In this document: positions 1 through 8,382 of the stretch, in pieces
How positions within the stretch are numbered: the first letter of the stretch is position 1
Layout of the letters: the number at the start of each line of letters is the position of its first letter
NCBI RefSeq assembly: GCF_018861125.1
Contig: NZ_JAHKQN010000005.1
Span: forward strand, 289,939 to 353,938
Source: Cellulophaga baltica
GTDB taxonomy: Bacteria > Bacteroidota > Bacteroidia > Flavobacteriales > Flavobacteriaceae
DNA length: 64,000 nt
Direction of reading: 5' to 3'
Made by a program: the position numbers and the translations under genes
The notes under the pieces: generated by a model
Told to the model about the DNA's origin: nothing
Database searches by the model: none
Seen by the model: the letters and a program-made list of their open reading frames with translations, nothing else

Positions 1-636
1 ATACTTCACTACTTCATTTACATTAACCACATACGATTTATGTATTCTAGCAAAAGAATAATCACTTAGGATACCTTCAAAATATTTAAGAGTTTTACTC
101 ACTACTATTTTCTTATCCGCTAAATAAATTTCGGTATAGTTATCATCAGCTTTACAATATAAAATTGATGTAACTTCTAAAACTTGAAAACCATCTTGTT
201 GCGGAATAGTAATTTTACCTTCTACATTTTTAAGTTTAGGTTTTAAAATTTGATCCTCTAAAGCATTTTCTTTTTGTCGAATTTCTTTTACATAATCAAC
301 AGCTTTTATCAGCTCATCAATACTAATTGGTTTCATTAAGTAATATGCAGCATGATTATTTAAAGCATCCATTGCATAATTATTATACGCAGTAACAAAA
401 ACGGTTTCAAACGAACGGTTTGGTACTTGCTCTAACAAATCAAAGGCATTTCCAAATGGCATTTCGACATCTAAAAAAACCAAATCTAGCGTATGAGATT
501 CTATTAAAGTTAAGCCTTCTTTTATAGTTGAAGCCTCCCCCAACAAATTTACATCAGGACAATATTTGGCTAAATAATTCCGTAGTATTTCTCTACTATT
601 AGCTTCATCTTCTACCAAAATTGCATTTAGTTTCAT
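1..636 (-). CDS. LytTR-family response regulator (cut at left edge)
   Basis: Cytoplasmic DNA-binding response regulator. The frame is open from the ATG at 634-636 to base 1, giving 212 residues with no stop, so the C-terminus lies outside the window. The receiver domain occupies about 1-120, with the acidic pair at E9/D10, phospho-acceptor D56 in VFLDVEMP, T82 and K102 in LMKP. A LytTR DNA-binding domain starts near 135 and shows the typical FARIHKSYVVNVNEV segment. The gene starts 3 bases after the stop of the upstream kinase, so the two are one operon and almost certainly a cognate LytS/LytR-type two-component pair. The signal and target genes cannot be read from the sequence. Confidence 0.93.
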   Translation of the reverse strand, partial: MKLNAILVEDEANSREILRNYLAKYCPDVNLLGEASTIKEGLTLIESHTLDLVFLDVEMPFGNAFDLLEQVPNRSFETVFVTAYNNYAMDALNNHAAYYLMKPISIDELIKAVDYVKEIRQKENALEDQILKPKLKNVEGKITIPQQDGFQVLEVTSILYCKADDNYTEIYLADKKIVVSKTLKYFEGILSDYSFARIHKSYVVNVNEVVKY

Positions 637-639
637 AAC

Positions 640-2841
640 CTATTCATCTTTTTTTAAAGTAAAAACAACTTTAGTTCCTGTTCCGTCTGATTTGTAATCT
701 GAAATATCAACCGCAAGCTTATCCTTATACATATCATTTAAAATATCAATTCTCTTTTTGATATTTTTCATTCCTTTAGATTTTTGCTTCTTTTGATTGT
801 TAGTTTTTAATGCAATTGATTTTGATCTACCAACTCCATTATCAACTATAATTATCTGAATTTCATTCTTAGAATGAGCTTCAATGTTTATTTTCAAAAA
901 ACCCTTTTCCTCTTTATATCTTAAGCCGTGCCAAATGGCATTCTCGATATAAGGTTGCAATAACATTGGCGGAATTTGATATGAAGAAACATCTATATTA
1001 GCATCTATCTTAATTTCATATTCAAACTTATCAGGAAAACGAGAATGCTCAAGTTTTGTATACAAGGTTAACAACTCAATCTCTTTCACTAGCGAAATAA
1101 AATCTTCTTCTGAGTTTTCTAATACTGCTCGCATTAAGGTTGAAAAATCACTCAAATATCTATTCGCACTACGCTCATCACTTTTAGCTATATAATTGTT
1201 TACTGAGTTTAAAGCATTAAATATAAAGTGCGGATTCATTTGTGATCTTAATGATTTTAAGGCCAATAAATTATTTGCTAATTTTTGTTGCTTATTACTT
1301 CTATAAAAAAAATACGTTGTTAACCCAAATAACAACATCCCGAAAATTAAGGAATAAATAAGCCACCTTTGACCTTTCATTAACTGCTCGCTGGTTAAAG
1401 CTAAATCATATTTGCTTTGGTACAACTCACGATCTTTTTCTAGACCAGATATTCTATTCTGTTTTACCGCAATATCTCTATTTAGTTTCGATGCACGTGC
1501 TATTTCTTGCTCCTTACGAATATATAAGGTATCAACCATAGTAACATATTTACGATATGTTTCATAAGCTTTTGAAAAGTCTCCTTTGTATTCATAAAGT
1601 TCTGACAACCGCCTTGTAGCATCTTTCTGTACAATTAAATCATCATCTTCACCAGCTTCTACAATACTTTCTTCTAAATACGGAATAGCTTCATCGTACT
1701 TTTGCTGTGACAATAAAGCATTTCCAATTTTATATTTTATACGCTGTGTTGATATCGAATCAGGACTTGAAGGTTCTTTTGCTACTTTTAAAACCTCGCT
1801 TTTACTTTCATTAATTCGCTCAAGGTCTTCTAAACTTTTTTTACGCAAATCAACCTCTTTATCATACTCGTTCTGTCTATTATAAAAATCTGCTACTTTT
1901 TCTTTTTCTTGAACGGCTCTCTTTGGTGCTTCCTGTTCTGATAGTAATAAAGAATTATCGTAATATTCCTCCGCAACAGCTATTTCATCACTTTCAACAT
2001 AAACATCTGCAATTTTAGAATTTAAATCTGCCTGTTTTGATAATCTCGATTTTGAATTTGCATAACGTAGGCCTATATTATAGTTTTCAAGAGATTTTTC
2101 TGATTGCCCTAAACCTTTGTAAGCATCACCCAAACTTTCATAAACATGTGCTTTTTGCTCTGTAGAAATGTTTTTAGAATTTAACGAGGTTTTTAATATA
2201 ACCACCGCACTAGCATACTCTTTTTCTAAAATATAACACTCCGCTAATAATAATTCTGCTTTCGTATTTTTTGATGAGACAAGTGCATTTTTATAGCTAT
2301 CAATTGCTAAATCGTATTGCTTATAATATTGATAGGTTTCACCTAAAACTGTATATGATTTTGCTAAATCTGTTTTATCACCATTACGACCTAATTGCGA
2401 AATAGCCTTTGTAACAAAATCGATACTTTTTTCAATATTAATTTTTCTATAATGAATAGCAGAATCAAGGTATTGTTCTGTATGTAGTTGCCAACTATTG
2501 CTAGAAAATTTGCTTTTTTTCTTACCTGAAGCCGTATAATCTTCTACTAAAACATCAACATCTTCATCACTCGCTATTCTATGAGAAACACTAATAAATT
2601 CATTACTCTCAAAACGAATATCATCACCAACAATTGCTTCTATCTTAAATTCACCTAAACCATTTGTCACTGTATAGCCACCACTACTTGTAGTTACAAT
2701 TACACCTGAGATTGGCTCCAGATTCTCCTTTCCTTTTACAGAACCTTTTACCATAAAGCTATAGCCTCTATTTTGACCCTGTGAAAAACCCACAAAACAA
2801 AATAAGAGAATTACTATAAGTATGTTCTGAACTTTATTCAT
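640..2841 (-). CDS. TPR-containing LytS-type sensor histidine kinase
   Basis: Membrane sensor kinase, 733 residues. A signal peptide (about 1-22) is followed by a carboxypeptidase-regulatory-like beta domain (about 30-98), a run of TPR-type helices (about 115-440), a coiled coil (about 445-490) and one membrane helix (493-513). The kinase module is of the His_kinase (PF06580) type: phospho-acceptor H538 in QMNPHFIFNALNS, N634 in PYIENAIWHG, and the ATP-lid motif DNGVGRS near 667. The TPR region would therefore lie in the periplasm and sense a protein or peptide cue. It is followed directly by the LytTR regulator. This architecture is common in Flavobacteria; the beta domain at the N-terminus is less so. 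Confidence 0.93.
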   Translation of the reverse strand: MNKVQNILIVILLFCFVGFSQGQNRGYSFMVKGSVKGKENLEPISGVIVTTSSGGYTVTNGLGEFKIEAIVGDDIRFESNEFISVSHRIASDEDVDVLVEDYTASGKKKSKFSSNSWQLHTEQYLDSAIHYRKINIEKSIDFVTKAISQLGRNGDKTDLAKSYTVLGETYQYYKQYDLAIDSYKNALVSSKNTKAELLLAECYILEKEYASAVVILKTSLNSKNISTEQKAHVYESLGDAYKGLGQSEKSLENYNIGLRYANSKSRLSKQADLNSKIADVYVESDEIAVAEEYYDNSLLLSEQEAPKRAVQEKEKVADFYNRQNEYDKEVDLRKKSLEDLERINESKSEVLKVAKEPSSPDSISTQRIKYKIGNALLSQQKYDEAIPYLEESIVEAGEDDDLIVQKDATRRLSELYEYKGDFSKAYETYRKYVTMVDTLYIRKEQEIARASKLNRDIAVKQNRISGLEKDRELYQSKYDLALTSEQLMKGQRWLIYSLIFGMLLFGLTTYFFYRSNKQQKLANNLLALKSLRSQMNPHFIFNALNSVNNYIAKSDERSANRYLSDFSTLMRAVLENSEEDFISLVKEIELLTLYTKLEHSRFPDKFEYEIKIDANIDVSSYQIPPMLLQPYIENAIWHGLRYKEEKGFLKINIEAHSKNEIQIIIVDNGVGRSKSIALKTNNQKKQKSKGMKNIKKRIDILNDMYKDKLAVDISDYKSDGTGTKVVFTLKKDE

Positions 2842-3050
2842 GCTTTAATTTAATAAAAGATAAACTTACTTGTTTTAAACGGTATTAAAAAATGCAAATT
2901 CTGTCATTTGAATGTTATCCTAAGATGTTTTTCCGCTTTACAAATTAACCTCGCTTGCACACTCATTCATAAGTAGCGTTCACTCAATAGTTGTTTTAAT
3001 CAAAAAAGTTTACCTGTAGTTTTATTCCAACAAAACAGAAAACTACAATT

Positions 3051-4244
3051 ATGATGACTATTAAAAAAACTATCGGACTTGGTTTAATTGCAATATCATG
3101 CACTACTATGCAAGCATGTAATTTTAAAACTGAAGAAAAGAAAATTGAACCCATCATTGCTCAAGCAAATAATGAAACGCATAAACATGCCAACAACACC
3201 GTGAAAATTGCACTACTGTTAGATACTAGTAATAGTATGGATGGACTTATTGATCAAGCAAAGTCACAACTGTGGGATATTGTAAATAAATTTGCATACG
3301 TAAAAGTTAAATGCGGTAACGATCCTGATTATATAAGTCCCAATTTAGAAATTGCTTTATATCAATATGGAAATGATAATCTATCATCACATGAAGGATA
3401 CATTCAACAAGTTTTGGGTTTTAGTGGTGATTTAGATGAAATTTCAGAAAAACTCTTTTCATTAACTACAAATGGAGGTGAAGAATATTGCGGAACTGTA
3501 ATACAAACCTCATTAAAACAATTAGATTGGGGTGAAAATCCTGATAATTTAAAAATGATATTTATAGCAGGTAATGAATCTTTTACTCAAGGTAGGCTGA
3601 ATTATAAAGATGCGGTTACGAATGCAAAAGAAAAAGATGTTATTGTAAATACCATTTTTTGTGGCAATTATGAGCAAGGTGTTACAACGCAATGGAAAAA
3701 CGGAGCCAACCTAACTGGTGGTGATTATATAGCTATAGATCACAATAAACAAGTTACTTATGTTGACACACCTTACGATGATGATATTGTAAAAATGAAC
3801 ACTAAACTGAACAAAACTTACATCAGTTATGGTGCTTTAGGAAAAGCTAAATATCAAAACCAAGCGATACAGGATGAAAATGCTATGGAAGTTGAAGCTG
3901 AAGTAGCTGTTAAAAGAGCCGTTAGTAAAAGTTCTAAATTGTATAAAAATTCTAAATGGGATTTAGTTGATGCCTCTGATGATAGTAATTTTGATGTATC
4001 AAAAATCAAAAAAGAACAATTACCAGATTCATTAAAAAATAAAACCAATAAAGAAATTGAAACCAAAATTGCTGAGAAAAAATCTGAAAGAAAAGCGATT
4101 CAAAAAGAAATTCAAACATTAAATAAAAAACGACAAGAGTATATTATTGCAAATAAAAAGGAAGCTTCTGGCGAACTTGAAAGTGCCATGCTAAATGCCA
4201 TTAAAAAACAAGCTGAGAGCAAAAATTACAAGTGGGATGAGTAA
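3051..4244 (+). CDS. VWA-domain lipoprotein
   Basis: Predicted lipoprotein of 397 residues: charged start, hydrophobic stretch, and lipobox ending TTMQAC near residue 23. A von Willebrand factor A domain spans about 50-250 and begins IALLLDTSNSMDGL, which contains the metal-binding DxSxS (MIDAS) motif. The C-terminal 100 residues are lysine- and glutamate-rich and look like a long coiled coil (about 320-375). VWA domains bind protein partners through a divalent metal; the partner here is unknown. No signature of an adjacent MoxR ATPase or of other VWA genes is seen nearby, so it stands alone. It converges on the PorP/SprF gene with a shared terminator between them. Confidence 0.82.
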   Translation: MMTIKKTIGLGLIAISCTTMQACNFKTEEKKIEPIIAQANNETHKHANNTVKIALLLDTSNSMDGLIDQAKSQLWDIVNKFAYVKVKCGNDPDYISPNLEIALYQYGNDNLSSHEGYIQQVLGFSGDLDEISEKLFSLTTNGGEEYCGTVIQTSLKQLDWGENPDNLKMIFIAGNESFTQGRLNYKDAVTNAKEKDVIVNTIFCGNYEQGVTTQWKNGANLTGGDYIAIDHNKQVTYVDTPYDDDIVKMNTKLNKTYISYGALGKAKYQNQAIQDENAMEVEAEVAVKRAVSKSSKLYKNSKWDLVDASDDSNFDVSKIKKEQLPDSLKNKTNKEIETKIAEKKSERKAIQKEIQTLNKKRQEYIIANKKEASGELESAMLNAIKKQAESKNYKWDE

Positions 4245-4255
4245 TAAGAATCTAC

Positions 4256-4292
4256 AAAGTGTTTGTTGTAATTTACAGCAAACACTTTGTTA
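4256..4292. terminator. Bidirectional terminator hairpin
   Basis: Twelve-base inverted repeat ACAAAGTGTTTG / CAAACACTTTGT, with the pairing continuing inward across one mismatch. It lies between the stop of the VWA gene (4244) and the stop of the convergent PorP/SprF gene (4293) and can serve both. Confidence 0.7.
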
Positions 4293-5309
4293 TTAATAAT
4301 TTACTGCCGGACAATTACAATCGTAACGCTTTTCAGGTTGTAAAAAATCAAACCCTAAAGTAATTTGATGAAAACCACCATTATCAAAACGAATATCTCC
4401 AGTTTGGTATGAGTAATTGTATGAAACCATAAAGTTTTTATAATTTAAACCTACAATAGGAGTAATCAATTGCAAACGTTGCTCTCCAACTGAATCAGAT
4501 GTTGCATATTGTGCACCATCAAAACTACGACGGTATGATAACCCTCCCCAGATTTTTCCAAAATCTACATCTTTATAAACTTTCGCATTTAAATCAATAT
4601 ATTTTTCACCAGTATAATCAGATATTTGAAGCATTGCTGACGGTTCTATTTGCACATCACCTCTACCAAAAACATAACCAACGGTAAGTAAATATCTTCT
4701 CAAATTATCAACCTCTAACACATTCGCATCATCTGCTCTATCTTGGTAATACAAATCTCTTCTTGTACTCAATAAGTTTAAAATTGATGCATGAGCATAA
4801 AATTCTAAATAATTATAAGAAACACCCAAATCAGTATTGAAATATGAAGCACTAATTTTTGAACCTACAATAGCAGGATCAGGTGTTGCAGATCTAAATT
4901 CAGTTTCGTCTAAATTACTTTGTAAAATAGTACCGCTCAAACCAAATGACAATTGATTTAAAAAACGACCATCACCACCTAATTTCAAATGGTGCGCATA
5001 TGTAAATTTTGCCCCTGTTTGAGAATGATATCCATTTTCATCATTAAAAAAAATAACACCTAAGCCACTTTTTTCACCTACACGCATGTGCGCATTTAAG
5101 GTTTGTAAATTTGGAGCGTCATTAACATCAAACCACTGTTTTCTAGCAGTAAGCCTAACTTTACCACCTTGTCCAATACCTGCCATTGACGGGTGAACTA
5201 AATAATAATTATCAGATAAATAATCAAAATAAACAGGAATACCTTCTTGTGCCCAAGACGTTAAATTGAAAAAAGAAACTAGTAGTAAAGAAAAATATAA
5301 TTTTTTCAT
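4293..5309 (-). CDS. PorP/SprF family type IX secretion outer-membrane protein
   Basis: Outer-membrane beta-barrel of 338 residues with a cleavable signal peptide (ending about residue 20, LTSWAQ). The sequence has the family hallmarks: QEGIPVYFDYLSDNYYLVHPS just after the signal, the SMAGIGQGGKVRLTARKQW segment, alternating amphipathic strands, and a final strand ending ITLGFDF. PorP/SprF proteins work with the type IX secretion system, which exports adhesins and gliding-motility proteins; many genomes have several paralogues, often next to a large surface protein gene. None is adjacent here. The last residues, RYDCNCPAVNY, carry two cysteines after the barrel, which is a slightly unusual tail. 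Confidence 0.9.
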   Translation of the reverse strand: MKKLYFSLLLVSFFNLTSWAQEGIPVYFDYLSDNYYLVHPSMAGIGQGGKVRLTARKQWFDVNDAPNLQTLNAHMRVGEKSGLGVIFFNDENGYHSQTGAKFTYAHHLKLGGDGRFLNQLSFGLSGTILQSNLDETEFRSATPDPAIVGSKISASYFNTDLGVSYNYLEFYAHASILNLLSTRRDLYYQDRADDANVLEVDNLRRYLLTVGYVFGRGDVQIEPSAMLQISDYTGEKYIDLNAKVYKDVDFGKIWGGLSYRRSFDGAQYATSDSVGEQRLQLITPIVGLNYKNFMVSYNYSYQTGDIRFDNGGFHQITLGFDFLQPEKRYDCNCPAVNY

Positions 5310-5348
5310 TTAGTTAATTAATTGTTGAGATAGTGCTTTCGAGTTCTT

Positions 5349-5356
5349 CAAATATA
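5349..5356 (-). promoter_or_regulatory. Putative -7 box for PorP/SprF gene
   Basis: On the minus strand this reads TATATTTG, a perfect match to the Bacteroidota -7 element TAnnTTTG, about 40 bases upstream of the ATG. No clear -33 TTG is seen at the usual distance. Confidence 0.4.
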
Positions 5357-5405
5357 AACTATAACGACTTTAACGTAACATTATTATATAGTCTTTTAGT
5401 TGTAA

Positions 5406-5421
5406 TAACTTTGTACTTTTG
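5406..5421 (+). promoter_or_regulatory. Two overlapping -7 boxes before the NifU gene
   Basis: TAACTTTG (5406-5413) and TACTTTTG (5414-5421) both match TAnnTTTG and stand 19-34 bases before the ATG at 5440, which would give a very short leader. A good -33 TTG is not evident. Confidence 0.4.
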
Positions 5422-5439
5422 CTGTAAATTAAAATTACT

Positions 5440-6342
5440 ATGAAAGAGTATTCAGTTACTATCGTTGAAACCAATAACCCAGCCATACTAAAATTTGATA
5501 CTAATCATTTTATTACGAATAGTAATAACTATGAATATAAAAATATTGACGAAGCTAAAAACTCACCTTTAGCCAAGCAATTATTCTATTTACCATTTGT
5601 AAAAACAGTTTATATTGCCGCTAGTTTTATTGCTTTAGAGCGTTATGATATTGTAGAGTGGAATGATGTTAAAGATGAAGTTGCTCTACAATTAGTAGCT
5701 TATTTAAATACAGGTGAACCAGTTGTTATTGAAGATAACAGCCCTAAGAAAGTTGCCGCTACTGTTTATGCTGAAAGTACTCCTAACCCATCGGTTATGA
5801 AATTCGTTTCAAACAAAACAATTGTACCTACAATATTCGAGTTTAAAAATATTGATGAAGCTAAAGATTCTGCTTTAGCTCAAAAACTTTTTCACTTCCC
5901 TTTTGTAAAAGAAGTATTTTTTGATGAAAATTATGTTTCTATTACTAAATATGATGTTGCAGATTGGAATGAAGTGACTTTTGAAATTCGTGAACTAATT
6001 CGCAATTTTATTGCTGAAGGACATGAGGTTGTTAGTGCAGAGAGTGTTGTGAAAAACAAAGCTGAAGCACCAAAGACACAATTACAAGATGTTAATTTAG
6101 ATGATACTTCTAAAAAAATTATTGATATTCTTGAAGAATATATTAAACCAGCTGTTGCTAGTGATGGCGGTAATATTATGTTTCAATCGTATGACAAAGA
6201 AAGTAAAGTTGTAAATGTAATTTTGCAAGGTGCTTGTAGTGGTTGCCCGTCATCAACCTTTACACTTAAAAATGGTATTGAAAACATGTTAAAGGAAATG
6301 CTAGGTGACAAGGTTAAAAGCGTAATTGCAGTAAATGGTTAA
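5440..6342 (+). CDS. NifU-type Fe-S scaffold protein with duplicated N-domain
   Basis: Iron-sulfur cluster scaffold or carrier, 300 residues, cytoplasmic. The C-terminal NifU domain (about 225-300) has the cluster-binding CxxC at C266/C269 in GACSGCPSSTF and the upstream SDGGNIMF segment. The N-terminal part is two copies of the Nfu N-domain (about 1-95 and 104-197). The second copy keeps the family motif ESTPNPSVMKF, while the first has drifted to ETNNPAILKF. Both copies share KNIDEAK, a short LF-x-PFVK segment and a DWNE/EWND segment, so they arose by internal duplication. The gene precedes dodecin on the same strand (81-base gap), though no functional link is known. Confidence 0.92.
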   Translation: MKEYSVTIVETNNPAILKFDTNHFITNSNNYEYKNIDEAKNSPLAKQLFYLPFVKTVYIAASFIALERYDIVEWNDVKDEVALQLVAYLNTGEPVVIEDNSPKKVAATVYAESTPNPSVMKFVSNKTIVPTIFEFKNIDEAKDSALAQKLFHFPFVKEVFFDENYVSITKYDVADWNEVTFEIRELIRNFIAEGHEVVSAESVVKNKAEAPKTQLQDVNLDDTSKKIIDILEEYIKPAVASDGGNIMFQSYDKESKVVNVILQGACSGCPSSTFTLKNGIENMLKEMLGDKVKSVIAVNG

Positions 6343-6423
6343 AATATTAACGCTAATCAATACAACTTCAATTATTTAAAATAATGTTTTATACTTTTAG
6401 CTAAACACTAAAAATAATATAAA

Positions 6424-6624
6424 ATGGCAATTTTAAAAGTAATAGAAGTATTAGCAAATTCAGAAACAAGTTGGGAAGACGCAACTAAAAAAGCGTTAGC
6501 ACAGGCATCTAAAAGTGTACAAAACATTCGTTCTGTATATATTAATGAGCAAAGTGCTAGTGTAGAAAATGGTGAAATTTCTCAATATAGAGTAAACGTG
6601 AAAATTACATTTGAGATTAATTAA
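6424..6624 (+). CDS. Dodecin family flavin-binding protein
   Basis: Small protein of 66 residues that matches dodecins along its length: IEVLANSETSWEDATKKAL, then an Ile-rich strand with SVQNIRSVYI and a C-terminal QYRVNVKITFEI strand. Dodecins form hollow dodecamers that store or buffer flavins (FMN, riboflavin or lumichrome) and lie in the cytoplasm. The length is normal for the family. It has a strong terminator 25 bases after its stop, so the unit ends here. Confidence 0.9.
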   Translation: MAILKVIEVLANSETSWEDATKKALAQASKSVQNIRSVYINEQSASVENGEISQYRVNVKITFEIN

Positions 6625-6648
6625 TTTCAAATAAATTTCAAATCACAC

Positions 6649-6686
6649 AAAAAAGGACTGTTTAATATAGGCAGTCCTTTTTTTTA
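6649..6686 (+). terminator. Rho-independent terminator after dodecin
   Basis: The stem AAAAAGGACTG / CAGTCCTTTTT, with an 11-base loop, runs straight into a T tract just after the dodecin stop. Confidence 0.85.
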
Positions 6687-6753
6687 TTTTAAGCACGTTA
6701 AACTCAATTCTTAACACAAACAATTCAAGTCTTGACTTTAACGATATTTTATG

Positions 6754-6784
6754 TTTGATAGTGCTTTTAGATTAACTTCCTTTG
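6754..6784 (+). promoter_or_regulatory. Putative promoter of the MscS channel gene
   Basis: The -33 TTTG (6754-6757), a 19-base spacer and a -7 TTCCTTTG (6777-6784, one mismatch to TAnnTTTG) fit the Bacteroidota sigma-factor consensus. Its position decides the start of the next gene: a possible TTG start at 6782 lies inside the -7 box and cannot be in the message. Confidence 0.5.
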
Positions 6785-6817
6785 CATTTGATTGTTAATA
6801 TAAATAAGAATATTGAA

Positions 6818-7639
6818 ATGGATTTAAACGCAGAGGATTATCAAAAATATTTTGACGAAGCAATGGAATGGGTAATTGCCTTTCTACCTAATTTACTAAT
6901 AGCAATTATAATATTTTTTGTTGGCTTATGGCTAATAAAATTCATCAACAAATTGGTTCGCAAGTTTTTTGAAAAACATGATTACGATGAATCATTAGAA
7001 TCTTTTTTACAAAGTTTAATAAGTATGGCATTAAAAATTATGCTATTTGTACTTGTTATAACACAATTAGGGGTTCAATCTTCATCATTAGTAGCAATTA
7101 TTGGTGCTGCTGGTTTGGCAATTGGTTTAGCATTACAAGGATCCTTAGCTAATTTTGCTGGTGGTGTTTTAATATTATTATTCAAACCTTTTAAAGTTGG
7201 AGATTTTATTGAAGCTCAAGGTGTGAATGGTACCGTAAAAGAAATATCAATTTTTACAACTAAGCTTAGCACTTTTGGTAATCAAATTGTAATAATACCT
7301 AACGGACAGTTATCAAACAACAACATAACAAATTATAACGCTCAAGATACACGTAGAGATAAAATTATCGTTGGTATTGGCTATAATTCAGATTTAAAGA
7401 AAGCCCAAGAAGTTTTATTAAAAATTTGTGCTGATAATGAAAATATATTTACTGATCCTGCTCCAGCAGTATATGTAGATGAATTAGCTGAAAGTTCAGT
7501 AAACTTAACATTACGTTTTTGGGCTAAAAATTCTGATTTTTGGGATGCTCACTTTTTCGTAATGGAACAAACAAAATTAAGATTTGACGCTGAAGGAATC
7601 GAAATACCTTTCCCTCAAGTTGTTCAATACAATAAATAA
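6818..7639 (+). CDS. Small-conductance mechanosensitive channel (MscS family)
   Basis: Inner-membrane channel that opens under membrane tension to release solutes during osmotic downshock. Length is 273 residues from the ATG at 6818, close to that of E. coli MscS. It has three membrane helices: about 18-40, 60-85, and the pore-lining TM3 with the glycine/alanine pattern IIGAAGLAIGLALQGSLANF. After the pore come the beta domain (GDFIEAQGVNGTVKEISIF, then NGQLSNNNITNY) and the C-terminal alpha/beta cage. The frame extends upstream to a TTG at 6782, but that falls in the promoter, so the ATG is preferred. It converges on tsaB with only 8 bases between stops and no visible terminator. Confidence 0.94.
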   Translation: MDLNAEDYQKYFDEAMEWVIAFLPNLLIAIIIFFVGLWLIKFINKLVRKFFEKHDYDESLESFLQSLISMALKIMLFVLVITQLGVQSSSLVAIIGAAGLAIGLALQGSLANFAGGVLILLFKPFKVGDFIEAQGVNGTVKEISIFTTKLSTFGNQIVIIPNGQLSNNNITNYNAQDTRRDKIIVGIGYNSDLKKAQEVLLKICADNENIFTDPAPAVYVDELAESSVNLTLRFWAKNSDFWDAHFFVMEQTKLRFDAEGIEIPFPQVVQYNK

Positions 7640-7647
7640 AACAGATT

Positions 7648-8322
7648 TTAACTTTTTTTCTTTAAAGCAATAAAGTCTTTTAAATAATAAGGTTCAAAGT
7701 AAGCAACATTTTCAAAGTTGTTTTCTTTGAACTTTTTATTTGATAACAACACCATTTCTTTTGCTGAAGGCACAGCTGTTGTTTGAAACTTAAAATTAAT
7801 AGATTTTAAAATCTCTTTACATTTTTCAGCTCCACTACCAACTATTAAAACAATTCCTTTAGCGGCATATTCTTCAAAAGAATTCTCTTCAATTATTTCT
7901 GCTCTGGTTTCTCTTATCTCAACTAAAGCGTCATTATAAACTGCTGAATACACTTCCATTCTACGCGCATCAAGCACAGGAATAATGTAGTCAACAGTAA
8001 ACTCTTTCTCTTTATTTGCTATACTTTCTAATGTAGGAATTGAAATTAAAGGAATATCTAATGCAAAACACAAACCCTTTGCAGCAGAAACTCCAATTCT
8101 TAAACCAGTGTACGAACCTGGTCCTTTACTAACAGCAATTGCATTTAAATCATTTAACTCCAAAGAAGCGTTTTTAACCACTTCTTCAATAAATAAATGC
8201 AATTGTTCTGCATGAGAATAACTAGCACTATCAAACTCTTTAATAGCTAATAAATTCTCATCTTTAGCAATACTAACCGAACAGTTAGTTGTAGCCGTTT
8301 CTATATTTAAAATAACTCCCAT
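7648..8322 (-). CDS. tsaB: tRNA threonylcarbamoyladenosine biosynthesis protein TsaB
   Basis: Partner of TsaD and TsaE in making t6A at position 37 of ANN-decoding tRNAs; cytoplasmic, 224 residues, normal length. The N-terminus ILNIETATTNCSVSIA is the ASKHA first strand, followed by SYSHAEQLHLFIEEV and the diagnostic KGPGSYTGLRIGVSAAKGL. TsaB is an inactive TsaD paralogue that acts as a dimerisation platform. It lies 60 bases downstream of the TolC-like gene, but a -7 box sits just before its ATG, so it probably has its own start of transcription as well. Confidence 0.95.
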   Translation of the reverse strand: MGVILNIETATTNCSVSIAKDENLLAIKEFDSASYSHAEQLHLFIEEVVKNASLELNDLNAIAVSKGPGSYTGLRIGVSAAKGLCFALDIPLISIPTLESIANKEKEFTVDYIIPVLDARRMEVYSAVYNDALVEIRETRAEIIEENSFEEYAAKGIVLIVGSGAEKCKEILKSINFKFQTTAVPSAKEMVLLSNKKFKENNFENVAYFEPYYLKDFIALKKKS

Positions 8323-8330
8323 AATCTTTG

Positions 8331-8338
8331 CAAAGATA
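8331..8338 (-). promoter_or_regulatory. -7 box 8 bases before the tsaB ATG
   Basis: On the minus strand this reads TATCTTTG, a perfect TAnnTTTG match, ending only 8 bases before the start codon. If used, the transcript would be leaderless or nearly so. No TTG is seen at the -33 position. Confidence 0.35.
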
Positions 8339-8382
8339 CATGCTACTTACTGAAGAAAAAAGAGCTTTTTATTTGATGAATT

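Noticed and set aside
6782-6817. Upstream TTG start for the MscS gene
   Set aside because: It lies within the -7 box TTCCTTTG, so it cannot be translated from that promoter.
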